Source of the DNA: Enchytraeus crypticus | Lineage: Eukaryota > Annelida > Clitellata > Enchytraeida > Enchytraeidae | NCBI GenBank assembly: GCA_905160935.1 | Contig: CAJHZI010000550.1 | Span: 272,501-336,500, forward strand | Length of the DNA: 64,000 nt | Direction of reading: 5' to 3' | Shown: piece after piece, positions 46,200 through 57,754 of the stretch | Layout: each line of letters starts with the position of its first letter | Numbering within the stretch: position 1 is the stretch's first letter | Notes under the pieces: model-generated | Told to the model about the DNA's origin: nothing | Database searches by the model: none | Seen by the model: the letters and a program-made list of their open reading frames with translations, nothing else | Made by a program: the position numbers and the translations under genes

Positions 46200-46560
46200 T
46201 TTAATTCTCAATTAATCTTCTATTTCTCCTATCCACTCCAATTCCTCTCAAAATCTCTTATCTCTTCACCCAGTTCACCCTGTCAAAAGCTTTACATAAA
46301 TCGACAAAGCATATAAAACCTCATTTCCCTGCACTAATCTACGTTCACATATGACTCGCATTACTACTGTAGCTTCTCGTATGCCACGTTGTTTCTAAAT
46401 TTCAACTGTGATTTACTTAATATTTTTCTGCTTTTGATTACATTTGTTCGTTTAAAATTTTTCGTCAAATTTCTGATGCATGCTATATTAGGCTTACTGT
46501 TCTATAGTTCGAACATTCCACTGAATAGTTTGTTTATGGTGGCATTATCTGCAGCCAACA
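46200..46560 (-). mobile_element. LINE reverse transcriptase fragment (RTE-like)
   Basis: Minus-strand remnants: Y-R-T-V-S-like start, L-S-K-S-Q-L-K-F-R and F-D-R-V-N-W segments, with many stops. A matching fragment in the right duplicate is at 55480-55860, so the insertion predates the tandem duplication. Confidence 0.7.
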
Positions 46561-46659
46561 AGAACCTTTCTCTTTTACCTGTACACTGTGCAGAGTTGTG
46601 AGGTTCCAGTCTGAAAAGTAAATTAATATTAAATTGAGAGTTTGAGATGCTTAACACCT

Positions 46660-47013
46660 CTTGTCTGAGCTGAACAATTCAATCTTTTGTCTAAATATTA
46701 TTCTCATTCAATATTTATCTACAAGTAACATTTTGAGCTGAACAATTCAATCTTTTGTCTAAATATTATTCTCATTCAATATTTATCTACAAGTAACACC
46801 TTAACACCTTAACACTTAACACCTCTTGTCTGAGCTGAACAATTCAATCTTTTGTCTAAATATTATTCTCATTCAATATTTATCTACAAGTAACATTTTG
46901 AGCTGAACAATTCAATCTTTTGTCTAAATATTATTCTCATTCAATATTTATCTACAAGTAACATTTTTCTGATTGAATTTGAACAATTCAATCTTTTGTC
47001 TAAATATTATTCT
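46660..47013. repeat. About 69-base minisatellite, five units
   Basis: Units run tgagctgaacaattcaatc, then ttttgtctaaatattattct and tatttatctacaagtaacat. Two adjacent pairs are separated by a short ttaacacc-rich link. The last part of each unit equals the sequence just upstream of the ZnfE leader acceptor. The right duplicate has a single unit at about 57178-57225. Confidence 0.9.
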
Positions 47014-47214
47014 CAAAGAATTATGAGTTGTAATTATTGTTATCTATAAATATTAAATATTACAAGAATGATCTGCAGCTATTAACTTCTCGTCACAGAT
47101 CTAATGATTTATTTAAAATTTGATGTATTGATGTCATACATTAACTCATACAATTTCCATATAGGCCTATTTATCTCTATATTATACAACAGACACAAAA
47201 GTTCATCTGATACC

Positions 47215-47290
47215 AGAACTACGAAACTGTACAGTTGTACTGAGGCGTTTAGATGTCACATCCACTCTTAGATCAGGTTCATTTATACAA
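47215..47290 (+). repeat. Conserved intronic block, ZnfE copy
   Basis: Contains agttcatctgataccagaac, gtactgaggcgtttagatg and tcacatccactcttagatc. It corresponds to the minus-strand copies in ZnfB and ZnfD introns. Confidence 0.75.
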
Positions 47291-47494
47291 TTTATATTAC
47301 TCTCTGTGTAGACATGTTAACTTGCGATGTGTAATTATACTTTTATAGGATTATCTAATTGCAAGATTTAATTGGCATATATGAAATTTTAAATTTAATG
47401 CATAATACTGAAAATGAAACAAATTTATGAGGAAGATATTGACGAATCTTTTATATCTTACGTTATGTCTCCACGGTAACTCACAATGAAATGG

Positions 47495-48653
47495 TATAGA
47501 GAGGGGGTAATAGTGCATACAGCTACTAAAACACGAATGAGAGACTGTAGTCATTAATTCACCTAAGGACTGAGTAATGTATTATTTAATATTGTATTAT
47601 GTCTCAACTCATCTAAGTACTGTATCATTTACCAACTCACCTAAGAACTGTATTATGTATCAACTTATCTAAGAACTGTATTATGTATCAACTCATCTAA
47701 GAACTGTATTATGTATTATGTATCAATTCACCTAAGTACTGTATCATTCACTCAAGTCATGTATCAGGTATTAATACACCGAAGTAATCACATTAGGAAC
47801 TAAGTATCGCGCGTTAACTGTATTAATACGATGAGAAGCAGTATGTATTATCAGTAGAGTATATAAGAGACAGAAGAAACAATAGGAAGTCAGTCAGTCC
47901 AGTGCAGTCAGTCAGTTCAGTTAGTTGAGTTTGAGCAGTTCAGTTCAGTTTAGCAATTCGGCAGTCGGCCAGTGAGTCAGTTGAGTGCAGTCAGAGGCAG
48001 TCAGTTAGCTGAGTTAAGAAGAACTATTTTGAAGAGTTGATCATTTACTTATTGTGGACATTTCCAGGTAGACATTCTATATTTCTTTATTTATTTCTTT
48101 TACAACCTATACGTGTGGTTCTGTTGATGTAGTTGCAGTAAACGTGTTGTATTGAAGTTACTCTTATTGTTAATCGATTATACACGTATAATAATCTAAG
48201 TAGTTTAGGTAATCAATCAATTACTTAGTCCAACTGCCACTCAGTTTATCACTCGTCCATTTCAACGATCAGTTAATATACTAAGTAGGAACTCGGTTGC
48301 TTCACACATAGAATCAATCAGACGTTGACTAGCCCCAGGGGTTTCCAAGCTGACATACAGCTCGCCACACTTAGTCGTCTGCAAGCAATTAGTCTCTCCT
48401 ACGATCACGATACAAGAGGCGCGCTAAGTAGGAATTAGTAGTACCCTTATAAGTAGTCTAGTTAGGTTCACCACCCCAAGGTGGGTCCACACTTGATCCA
48501 ACATACCTCGATCGTAAGTTCCCAACTACAAGACATAGAGTAGAAACGAATAAATAACTCTGACGGAGTGTGCAAAGTGCCGACTCATACACAGATAAAC
48601 AACGGGTAAAGGTCTAAGTAGTTTAAATAGACATAGAGTCCCGTTGTCTGTAC
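47495..48653. mobile_element. Solo-LTR-like insertion, 1.16 kb
   Basis: Absent from the aligned right duplicate (about 57680-57700). Flanked by aatgg at 47490-47494 and 48654-48658, a possible 5-base target duplication. Inside are tandem copies of a 25-30 base unit with gtattatgtatcaactc (47565-47770), a TATA-like gtatataagaga at about 47859-47870, a CAGT-rich stretch right after it (tcagtcagtcagtc type) and aataaataa near 48550. This resembles an LTR promoter layout. The ends are not TG...CA, so the class is uncertain. Confidence 0.5.
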
Positions 48654-48714
48654 AATGGCCTTCGCTTCATTTAGTATTATGAAAATAGTAACCAAATATG
48701 CATTCCATATGGGC

Positions 48715-49090
48715 CTCATTTCTCACTCTCTCTCTTAGTGCACTGCATACTGGCAGGTCCACGGCTTATAACGCCTCCACTCTTCTCTGTCTTCCTCTTT
48801 CCTCTTCATGTCCACATATGAGTAAATCTTTAAATCATCTAACATTCCTGATCTCGGCCTGCCCCTGCCGATATTTCCTTCCGTTCTGCCTTCTCTGACT
48901 TCTTTGAATAGACTTTCCCATTTAGAATATGTTCTATCCAACTCTTCTTCCTATTTCTTAATACATTTATCAGCTGTCTATCTGTGCCGACTCACTCCAG
49001 AATTTCCTTCTTTGTAGCTATTTGCATCCAACTAATCCTCTCCATTCTTCTCCATACCCACATTTCCAATGCCTCTAGATTCCTGGGCCT
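48715..49090 (-). mobile_element. RTE-like LINE 3' fragment
   Basis: Plus strand starts ctctctctcttagtgcactg; on the minus strand the G-R-G-R-P-R-S-G-M-L-D-D-L tail and R-R-M-E-R-I segments follow. The matching fragment in the right duplicate is at 57755-58125. Confidence 0.8.
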
Positions 49091-49099
49091 CACTAACTA

Positions 49100-50590
49100 T
49101 CGTTAATTGGCTTATGAGAAATTTAAATGCTACTCTTGATTCATAACAAAGTGATAATATTCCATAATTGCTCAATGTTTATGTTTATGACTGGATTCTG
49201 TTATATTTCTGTTGAATTTATTCGCAAAAAATGGATATAAATGTTCTCTTTAAGCTGCTCAACTTTCTTTGCTTTCTAAAGTAATTCCAATGATGCCATA
49301 TCTTGTAAAACTTTCAGCCGATATTCGTTTAAATGTTATTTATTTATTTTAAAAAACCAAAACAATCGGTTCGGAGTTATGCAACCCTGTACAGCTCACA
49401 ACCAATAAATCTATCACAAGCAGAAATTAACCGCAAACCAATAATGGACCAGGGTGATCTTTAAATGGAAAAAATTAAGAATTAGAAGTAAGACAAGTAA
49501 TAATAATAGGCATACGCATGCAATTAAATATGTAGCTGAAAATAAAACTAGTAAAATTAAGAAGAAATACAGTAGAAATAAGGTTCGTTTTACGAACAAG
49601 TCAGTTCTCTATCACGTGTTGTCTGTCGGTCCATATTTTAGTATTATTTATTTGGCATATTTTATAGATATATATTTGATGACAATCCATATTTCAAATA
49701 TCGTACCTCTTCTGTCTTTGCTTCATTTTTATATCAGATCCGTTAAATCTGATAACTACGATCTTCTCTTGACAAAATTTCAGACATAGTTACTTCCAAC
49801 TGAATGGTTCATTCTAAACTTGGCTACAATAACTCATAAATTGCTGTATATTGTACCTTCTTCTTCTCTCATACTTTTGTGTCCAGAGTTCTCTAGCACG
49901 TGTCAGTCTTAAAGGATTCAGGTCACCTCTAGTTCCTCAGTTAATTTAATAATATTCGCTGGCTTTCTTTGGTTCAATGAATTAAGTATAAAATTGCTCT
50001 GCTAACTTTCAAAACACATTTGGTACAGCTTTTTACCTTCCAATATCTTAATTCCTAAATAAACGCAAGTTTCGCGTAAGCTTTATTCTTCTGATGTCTA
50101 ACTGCGCAAAATTCATAATATTCTCACATGATTAGAAGACGTTCATTTCTTTTTCATTTCCTACTGTTTGGTACTCCCTGCCTCCTGATCTTCGCTGATG
50201 TTGTACTATTTCCAATGCCTGTAGTGGCCGGAAAGCAGATCTCTTCCACTATAGATGTATATTATCTAGCCTGACAGTTTTTTAATCACCGGATCTGTAC
50301 CAGCTGGGATCTCTTTATCATATCACATGCTTTTTCAAATCGTTTGGGTGCAGTTCTTTGAGCCAAATGATTTATTGACTTGAAATAGAAATAAATGCAA
50401 GTCCAAAGATTTCAAAAACAGTCATTTGGATGGGTTTGCTTGATTGAAGCAAAAGCTTCAATTAAATCATACCTTCTTAAACAAAAGATTTTCGGAAAGC
50501 AAAAGCAGAAGATTTTCTGAAAGCAAAAGCCGAAGCCCAAAATTTTTCAAAATGCAGAACACTGTGTGAATCGATTTGTAGTGACATATG
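49100..50590 (+). other. ZnfE intron, 3' part
   Basis: Aligns in pieces with 58130-61320 of the right duplicate (for example ccagggtgatctttaaatgg near 49450, gatcttcgctgatgttg near 50190). The right copy has extra DNA, including a Jockey-like RT fragment. No gene is supported here. Confidence 0.6.
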
Positions 50591-50593
50591 ATG

Positions 50594-50700
50594 GTGGGAT
50601 GTCCTGTAAATCATCCTTGAGGATGATTTACAGGACATAAATCATCCTTGAGGATGATTTAAACGTTAGATCTTTATTTTTATTTTATTTTTTGCTCCAG
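50594..50700 (+). repeat. SINE-like 3' end forming the ZnfE acceptor region
   Basis: Reads gatgtcctgtaaatcatcct, an internal duplication (tccttgaggatgattt twice), then aaacgttagatctttattt, a TTTTATTTT run and the acceptor gctccag. It parallels the SINE-like 3' end at 23455 (gacgtccctgacatcatcct, acgttaaacctttatt). Confidence 0.65.
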
Positions 50701-51704
50701 GTGTGACAGATTTCAGTGGAAGATCATCAAGTGAATCAGATCCTGCACGACGTGACAAATGTTCTCAGTGTGAGGTAACTTTCAGTAACACAGATCCAGT
50801 GAAGCCAAGTATACAGTGTAAACACTTGATTGACAGTCAGTTTCATTGTACTCAGTGTGATAAATCATTAAGCAATAAAAAAAACTTGAAGTGTCACATA
50901 CAGCGCAAACATGAGAACAACGAACAGCATTGTTGTACTCTGTGTGATACGACATACAGATTTAAATTAGATCTCACTCAGCATATCAAACACGTACATG
51001 GAGATAAGAAATATAAGTGTGACAAATGTTATTACAGTTCTAAGTACAGGCATCGTCTAGATGTTCACATCTCAGCTGTTCATTTAGAGGAGAAACCTCA
51101 CGAGTGTCCACAGTGTGACTATTGCTGCTCACGGAAGAGTGATCTAACACGTCATATACGATTTGTTCACAATCAAGAAAAGTCATTGGAATGTTCTTCT
51201 TGTGATAAGAAATTTTCAAGACGTCAAGTTCTAGATCGTCACTGGAGATCAGTTCATTGTGAAGAAAAACCTTTCACATGTGATCAGTGTGATTACAAGT
51301 GCTCTCTGAAGGATAGTTTTACACAGCATAAGAGATTTGTCCATGGTGGAATAAAACCCTTTGGCTGTGCTCAATGTAAATACATGAGTTCAACAAAGCA
51401 ACAACTCAAGGCACATTGGATGATGGTACACTATCAACAGAGTGATCACTATTGTAAAGAGTGTGGTAAATACTTCAGTTCAGATGCACATCTTAGGACA
51501 CATCAGAATGCTGTTCATATGCGACTTAAACCTCATTCATGTATTCAGTGTAGTAAAGCTTTCAGTACAGCTTCAAATCTCAAAACACACATTAATGCTG
51601 TACACAGACGAATTAAATCTTACTCGTGTGCAGAGTGTGTCAGGAGATTTTCACAGAATTGCAATCTTCAGCAACACATCAGAGCTGTGCATCGTAAAGA
51701 TTGA
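50701..51704 (+). CDS. ZnfE finger exon (10 C2H2 fingers)
   Basis: Exon from just after the acceptor ctccag to the stop at 51702-51704. With the leader the coding length is 1146 nt, 381 residues. The degenerate motif C-S-Q-C...C-K-H precedes ten C-x2-C-x12-H-x4-H fingers: FHCTQC, CCTLC, YKCDKC, ECPQC, LECSSC, FTCDQC, FGCAQC, YCKEC, HSCIQC and YSCAEC. No frame break. A possible AATAAA lies 18 bases after the stop (51722-51727). It is the best preserved plus-strand gene. Likely a nuclear DNA-binding regulator; DNA target unknown. Confidence 0.93.
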
Positions 51705-51721
51705 CTTTATTCCCGTTTATA

Positions 51722-51727
51722 AATAAA
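51722..51727 (+). terminator. Possible poly(A) signal of ZnfE
   Basis: AATAAA hexamer 17 bases past the stop codon. The cleavage site is unknown, and a later signal could be used instead. Confidence 0.4.
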
Positions 51728-51729
51728 TG

Positions 51730-52735
51730 AAGATTACTTGTATAAAATGATCATCACTTTTGCATTAACTGTAAATGCTGTCTAGAGATGTCTAAACACT
51801 ACAAAACTGTCAGAAACGGTTCACAATAGACTTTAATCTCTCAGTATTCATCAATAGAAATATCGTAAATCACTATTCTAACAATCGACCTTCAGTAGAG
51901 TCTGATTAGCTTTTTTTCACTTGACGATATCACATGACTACATTGATGTCAGACATGAACAGTACGTCAAGGTTGTTGTTGCTGCTGTATTTCACTTGCA
52001 CTATTCCCTTTCATGTCTTTGAATGCATCTTTTATTGATATGTTTTGTCTTTCTATTTCCTTCTGCTTTTCAGAATGATTGTAAACTCACGTGTCATACA
52101 ATTACTTTCTTTGGCTTTTTTTCTTTATAGGTTAGTTCGAGGTTATTGCATCAGTTACTTTGCAGCGACGTATGTGTAGATGAAGCCGATGTGAGTTCAC
52201 AAGGTTAACTATTTACACGGTTAAGTTGTTGATAGAGATGAACAGTGCGATGATGGTCAAGGTTGTTGTTGTTGTTGTTACTGTACTTCAAGAGAAAGAG
52301 AGGAATCGAGCGTTGCGTTGCAGCTGTAATGCCTGAGTAATAATATTATCAAAACTGGCGCATTTTAAAACATATTTGTCCTTCATTATTGCTGTGAATT
52401 TGAAATTCTAACAGAGGCTTAATATAATTTTTCGGTTGACAGTTGATTGAATTCTTATAAGAATTTTATTTAAGGTGATACTTTTGTCAATTTTGAACAT
52501 ATACTAATACCTTATTTATACCTTTTACAACAGTAATTATTTGCGACTCTTGTCTGCATTAAATCTTAAACCGGAGTATAGTGTTTGCTAGTAATTGTGA
52601 AACCAAGAATGTAAAATAACATATAGTTACAAACATAGATTTAAAAGAGTTTCTCTCTAATACTTCTTTGGTTACACACCAAAGATGTGAAATAGATTAA
52701 ATAAATTCTAATAACATAGAATAAATTCTTGATTC
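51730..52735. other. Junction between the two duplicated blocks, nothing supported
   Basis: Sequence after ZnfE and before the right duplicate begins at about 52740. No gene or recognised repeat. The duplication breakpoint should lie at its right end. Confidence 0.4.
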
Positions 52736-53689
52736 TGTGTAAAACACTGACAACATGGGAAAGCTCAAGAAATCTAGGTAAAAATTCAAATTGTTTTATT
52801 AATGCCTAACAAACTAAAATTACAAACAAACGAGCGGAAGATAAATCAAAATTAGAAGATTCCGATGTGGATAAGAAATATACAGAAACAATGGAAAATA
52901 AATTGGAAAACTTACAAGGAGAATGTACCTAGAAACTAGTAGTCTAATTCTAAGCAATAAAATAAAAGGGACAGGTACGGTGGCTCGCCTAGATGAAGAC
53001 ATTCTAGGATTTTAAAATTAAAAGGCCTATTCAAATAATTGATAATAATAATAAATAATAATAAAGGTTTAACGTCCGGTTCCTCATACAAGGATGATGT
53101 CAGGGACGTCAAAATTATGAGATAATATACTTTCCTAAAAGCAACGAGATATCAGAGCTAGAATAGGGACCTTACAAGTAGACACAAATGTACAAAGTAA
53201 GAAAATAATAGATAAAGAAAGAAAATTTCATGAAAGGATTAGAAAATATTCTAAAACAAGATCTGAAAATAAAAGAATAAAGCAAATAGAATAATTAAAT
53301 AAAACAAAAATTAACTCGAATAAAATGTTTCAAGCAATGAGGAACATTTATAAAATCACACCTAAGGATAAAATATTCATATAAGAACATGGTCAATATT
53401 AGTTGTCAATAAAGATGAAATAACTGAAATTATAGCACATCATTTTAAGAATATATTCAATAAAAATATATAAGACAATATAATTGGAACAGAGTCAGAA
53501 ATATTAAGATTCCTAAGAAGGTATTTCATATCCTCATGGATGGATTTTTCGATAAAAGTACAGTGTAGACTATACATCACTAAAGGTCATCACCAGCGGA
53601 TATGATAAGAAGAAGTTGTAATTGTTGATAGAGAATTAATATTAAGTTTTGTTGGTAAATATGCAATGTTAATATTAATTAATAAAATT

Positions 53690-53925
53690 AAAGTTAACAG
53701 GCATTATAGTGAAATGATGAACTATGCTGATATCTATCAATTTTAATACAATTTGTTTCAACCGTTAGGCAATTTAGTCCATATTCCGTATAATCAGTCC
53801 AGTGAATGTCTTAGATTTTACTCTCAGATCAGCGCGGCTGGGATTCGAACCCACCAGGGTTCAATGCACTTCAGGATCTGTCATTTAAAACTTCATGACG
53901 TTACCCTAACTCTATGAAACATTCT
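53690..53925 (-). repeat. SINE1 copy
   Basis: Minus-strand B box at 53840-53852. The rest follows the family, from the ttcatagagttaggg-like end to the caggcattatagtg end. Confidence 0.8.
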
Positions 53926-54217
53926 AATTAAATTTTTTAAAGTTTCTTTTATACGAAAATTGCTTAAATTAACACTATTTCATAAAAGACAATACACAAA
54001 TTTAACTTCCAGGAACAAAAAGATATATATTAAGCGGCATTGTCAATAACTGAATTACAAAATATAGGCAATATTGTCAATGACTGAATTACAGATTCTG
54101 ACATATTATTATAAATAATTTCCCTGGTTAGGCATATCTTTGTTATTGAAAAATTGTCATATATTGAATCCGAATATTGAACGAGCGTTGAATTGCTTTA
54201 CGGACAACTATATGCTG

Positions 54218-54347
54218 ATGTCAGAATTGATAAATGTCAAGCTTGAACCTGAAGCGTCTGTGCTGTGAGGATTTTATACGACATTAAGTGGAGAATAATT
54301 TATCTTAAGATTTCTCCAGTAAAATATGAAGTTAAAAAATATGTAGT
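54218..54347 (+). pseudogene. Dead znf leader exon
   Basis: From the ATG at 54218 it reads M-S-E-L-I-N-V-K-L-E-P-E and then runs into a stop within 17 codons after a small deletion. Later pieces (ggagaataatttatctta, tctccagtaaaatatgaag) still align with the leader's end. The donor position reads GTTAAA. It is a decayed tandem copy of the ZnfF leader, about 860 bases before 55078. Confidence 0.8.
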
Positions 54348-55024
54348 TGAGCAGTTTTAATCAAATGAAATTTCCAAGAGTGAGAGCATAAAATAACAAC
54401 AATTAGAGTGCTACAGTCATCAATGACAACATTGATCAGTATTGAAGGAAGTATTGGAGCCTTATTTTAAAGTGCAGAGAAATTGTAAGAATATAGCAGA
54501 GCTTTAGCTAATGATGAACTCTTTATTTAAAAAATGATTCTGTGTTACCCTATTGGAAGATTTAAATCATGCTGAGCTTTCCACTAAATCTCTTATTAAT
54601 CTAACTTTGGCATCGTAACTCTCGTAGTTATTTAAATCAAACTGTTATTCATTGTTTCTATGAAAATAAAATTTATTCTTTGGCAGCTAGATATTAGAGA
54701 TAGCTTCCTTCATTTTCTACTTACTTTGCCAATAAATTTTGTGCAATTTTACATCCTGTAAGAGTGTGTTCATTTAATTTTGTGTTGTTTGATTTGCTTT
54801 GCTCTGAAATTTATTTTTGTATTATAATATTGATCTAACGATACAAAGCAGAGAGATGTATGTGTAAGCTAGTTGAATTTGTGTTTTCTAATTTGTGCAT
54901 TTTAACATCCCACGTATCTGCAAATATTTCTTCTTCATTAGGAATATTAGAAATTGTCACACAATTTAGTTGTATAATGTAATATTTATATACTTGTAAC
55001 ATTTATCTGATTGTATTTTTACAG

Positions 55025-55219
55025 CCCTAATATACAGTAAACCATCATTTAATTGTTCTACTGATACCTACACTACAATGTCAGAAACAGTTGATGTGAA
55101 GCTTGAGCTGGAAGAGTCAAGTGTCTGTGGTGTGAGTGAAGGTTTGATTGCACATTCATCACTGGAAGATAATAATTTATCACCAGGATGTTTCAGGCAA
55201 TCAAAGATTAAATTTGAAG
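55025..55219 (+). CDS. ZnfF leader exon, copy a
   Basis: Acceptor tttttacag (55024), ATG at 55078, donor GTTAGA (55220); 142 nt coding, 47 codons plus one base. Begins MSETVDVKLELEESS and ends QSKIKFE. Both psi-K-x-E motifs are kept, but the conserved C-S-S has become C-F-R. The donor is weaker than the GTAAGA of ZnfE. With the finger exon it would code for 337 residues. It and copy b could be alternative first coding exons. Confidence 0.7.
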
Positions 55220-55479
55220 GTTAGAAGACGCTTATATAATATATTTAAATGTTAGTATGTTTTATACTGTACCTAGTACACCTGTGCTTTATATTTAAAT
55301 AGCCTAATGTATCATAAAATTCCTTTTTCACTTTGGAAAGTGCTTGATGAAATGCTTAGAAATTTTTTGAATTGCTCTCGAAAGACAATGATTGCTTTGA
55401 GATATTGATATTGATGGCTCAATAATATTAATAAAGGTTTAATATTAATTAATAATAAATTTATTTATTAATATGATAT

Positions 55480-55860
55480 TTAATTCTGAATTAATCGTCA
55501 TATCTCTCCTGTCCACTCCAATTTCTCTCAAAATTCCTAACATCTTCACCCAGTTCATCCTGTCAAAAGCTTTACCAAAACCGACAAAGTATAAGAAAAT
55601 CTCATTTCCCTGCACTAATCTATGTTCTCATATGACTCGCATAACTGCTATAGATTTTCCTATACCACGTCCTTTTCTAATTCTACACTTTGATTTACTT
55701 AATATCATTCTGCTTTTGATTGAATTCGTTCATTTATTATTTTTCATAAAATTTTTGATGCTTTCGATATTAGGCTTATTGTTTTATAGTTCAAACATTC
55801 AGCTGCATTTTTTAGGAATAGGAATAATTACTAATTGAATTTCTCTGATTGAATTTTTAC
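55480..55860 (-). mobile_element. LINE reverse transcriptase fragment (RTE-like), right copy
   Basis: Matches 46200-46560, with more of the 5' side retained. Many stops on the minus strand. It lies between leader copies a and b. Confidence 0.7.
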
Positions 55861-55862
55861 AG

Positions 55863-56042
55863 TGCCAATATACAATGAACCATCATATAATTGTCCCACT
55901 GATAGTTACACTACAATGTCTGAAACAATTGATGTCAAGCTTGAGCCTGAAGAGTCAAGTGTCTGTGCTGCGAGTGAAGATTTGATTACACATTCATCAA
56001 AGGATGAGAATTTGTCAGGAAGTTTCTTGAGTAAATTAGAAG
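55863..56042 (+). CDS. ZnfF leader exon, copy b
   Basis: Acceptor tttttacag (55862), ATG at 55916, donor GTAGAA (56043); 127 nt, 42 codons plus one base. Begins MSETIDVKLEPEESS and ends FLSKLE. V-K-L-E is intact; the second motif is shortened to S-K-L-E. With the finger exon it would code for 332 residues. An in-frame stop exists upstream of the ATG, so the ATG is the probable start. Confidence 0.75.
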
Positions 56043-56044
56043 GT

Positions 56045-56420
56045 AGAAATCTCTTCTATGATATATACTGAATCGTTTCTTTATGGTGACATTATCTGCA
56101 CCCTACCATCAACTCTTCTCTTTTAACCAAACACCGAGGCAAAGCTGTGAGGCTCCATTCTGAATAGTAAATTAGTAAGAGTAATAGAAATAAAATAAAT
56201 AAAAGTAATAAAAAGTAGTATTCTCTATCAGCTTTGTTGGTCAGTAGGAATACATTTTTTGCTAGCTAAAATCTCTTCTATGATATATACTGAATCGTTT
56301 GTTTATGGTGGCATTATCTGCACAATTGATGTACCACAATTGACTACCACGAACCTTTCTCTTACCAGAACACAAGGCAAAGTTGTGAGGCTCCATTCTG
56401 AATAGGAAATTTATATCTCT
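56045..56420. repeat. Local duplication of about 225 bases downstream of ZnfF leader b
   Basis: The sequence aaatctcttctatgatatat through the cacaaggcaaagttgtgagg type phrase occurs at 56047-56170 and again at 56271-56410. The left tandem block has one relative at about 46530-46620. Confidence 0.75.
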
Positions 56421-56539
56421 CCTTTGTCCTTTATCTAATGTCAGATCCAAGGTTCATATTCTTTCTCCATCTGTTTTATTGGTCAGTAGGAATACTTTTT
56501 TCCTAGCTGTGTGCTTAATTAGTTAAAAACTATTTTCTG

Positions 56540-56785
56540 CAATAAGAAATAAGAAGAAGAGTTGGATAGGACACATTCTAAGTGTGGAAGTCTACTAAGG
56601 ATTTCATAGAAAGCAGAATGGAAGGAAGTAGAGGTAGGGGCAGGCCAAGATTAACAATATTTGATGATTTAAAGATCCACTCATATGTGGACACTAAGAG
56701 GAAGGCGGGAGACAGAGAAGAGTGGAGGCTTTATATACTATGAACCTGCCAGTAGGTAGTGCACTAAGAGTGAGAGAGAGAGAAC
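56540..56785 (+). mobile_element. RTE-like LINE 3' fragment with GA tail
   Basis: Plus-strand W-I-G-H-I-L, G-R-G-R-P-R and E-W-R-L-Y segments, then cctgccagtaggtagtgcac and a GA run. It sits in the ZnfF intron in the sense direction. Confidence 0.8.
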
Positions 56786-57389
56786 TATTTTCTGTGATGT
56801 TTGACAAATATAGCTACTCAATCGATTTATAAAGCTTTCAGGTTTAGTGCCTCCCTTGGTACAAAGTCTGCGATGAAAGCAGTCGCAGTGACTTGTAATT
56901 CTAATTGAAAGAGTAGCAACATATAGCAGGTGTATCTTCAAGTGTAATAATGTTAGTAACGGTGTAGCTTAATTTTACCTATCACAGGATGGTTTGAGGT
57001 ATAACTGAAATATACATCTATAGTAAGAGTAGGAAGATAACTTCATTCTTTCTCTCGCACAAATTGTCAATATTCAAAGTAAAAATTAATCCTATGTATG
57101 TTGCAATCATTTCTATCTACAGCTGACTGCACTGGACTTTGACTCAGAGTTTGAGACCCAAGAAACGTCTGATCTGAGCTGAACAATTCAGTCTTTTGTT
57201 TAAATATTATTCTCAAATAATTATGAGTTATAATTATTGTTATCTTTAAGTAATAAATATTACAAGAATGATCTGTAGCTATTAACTTCTCGTCACAAGT
57301 CTGCTTATTTATTTAAAAATTGATGTTTTGATGTCATTCATTAACTCATGCAATTTCAATATTTCTATTTCTATATTATACAACAGACA

Positions 57390-57485
57390 CCAAAGTTCAT
57401 CTGATACTAGAACTACGCAACTGTTCAGTTGTACTGAGACGTTTAGATGTCACATCCACTCTGAGATCAGGTTCATTTAAATCTG
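57390..57485 (+). repeat. Conserved intronic block, ZnfF copy
   Basis: Contains gttcatctgatactagaac, cagttgtactgagacgttta and tcacatccactctgagatca; same block as at 47215-47290 and, reversed, in ZnfB and ZnfD introns. Confidence 0.75.
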
Positions 57486-57754
57486 ACAACTTATACTAAT
57501 TTCTGCATAGACATGCTGACTTGTAATGTGTAATTAGACTGCTGTAGTATTATCTAATTGCAGGATTCAATTGGTATGTATGAAATTTAAAATGTGATGC
57601 ATGTTACTGAAAATGAAACAAATTTATGAGGAAATATTGAAGAATGTTTTATATTTTGTCTTACGACTCAACGGTAACTCGCAATAAAATTACATTCGCT
57701 GCATATACTATTATGAAAATAGTAACAAAATATGCATTCAATAGGGGGCCTCAC

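Larger units (their letters stand above)
41385..46560 (+). repeat. Tandem duplication block, left copy (5' part)
   Basis: Aligns in the same orientation with about 52740-55860. Shared landmarks in order: acaacatgggaaagc, gaagacattctagga, a degenerate frame around ttcaataaaaatata, a SINE1 copy, the segment with cctattggaagatttaaat, the leader exon and an RT fragment. The left copy contains extra DNA at 42171-42465 and 43518-45544, absent from the right copy. Confidence 0.88.
52740..55860 (+). repeat. Tandem duplication block, right copy (5' part)
   Basis: Partner of 41385-46560. It starts with acaacatgggaaagc and passes through a SINE1 copy (53690-53925), the segment with cctattggaagatttaaat, leader exons and an RT fragment. 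A SINE-like 3' end (about 53040-53115, minus) is an insertion specific to this copy. Confidence 0.88.

Noticed and set aside
52820..53540. A gene in the degenerate frame shared with 41385-42110
   Set aside because: Both duplicates carry different stops. The wording recalls a LINE coding region, but no diagnostic motif is left.
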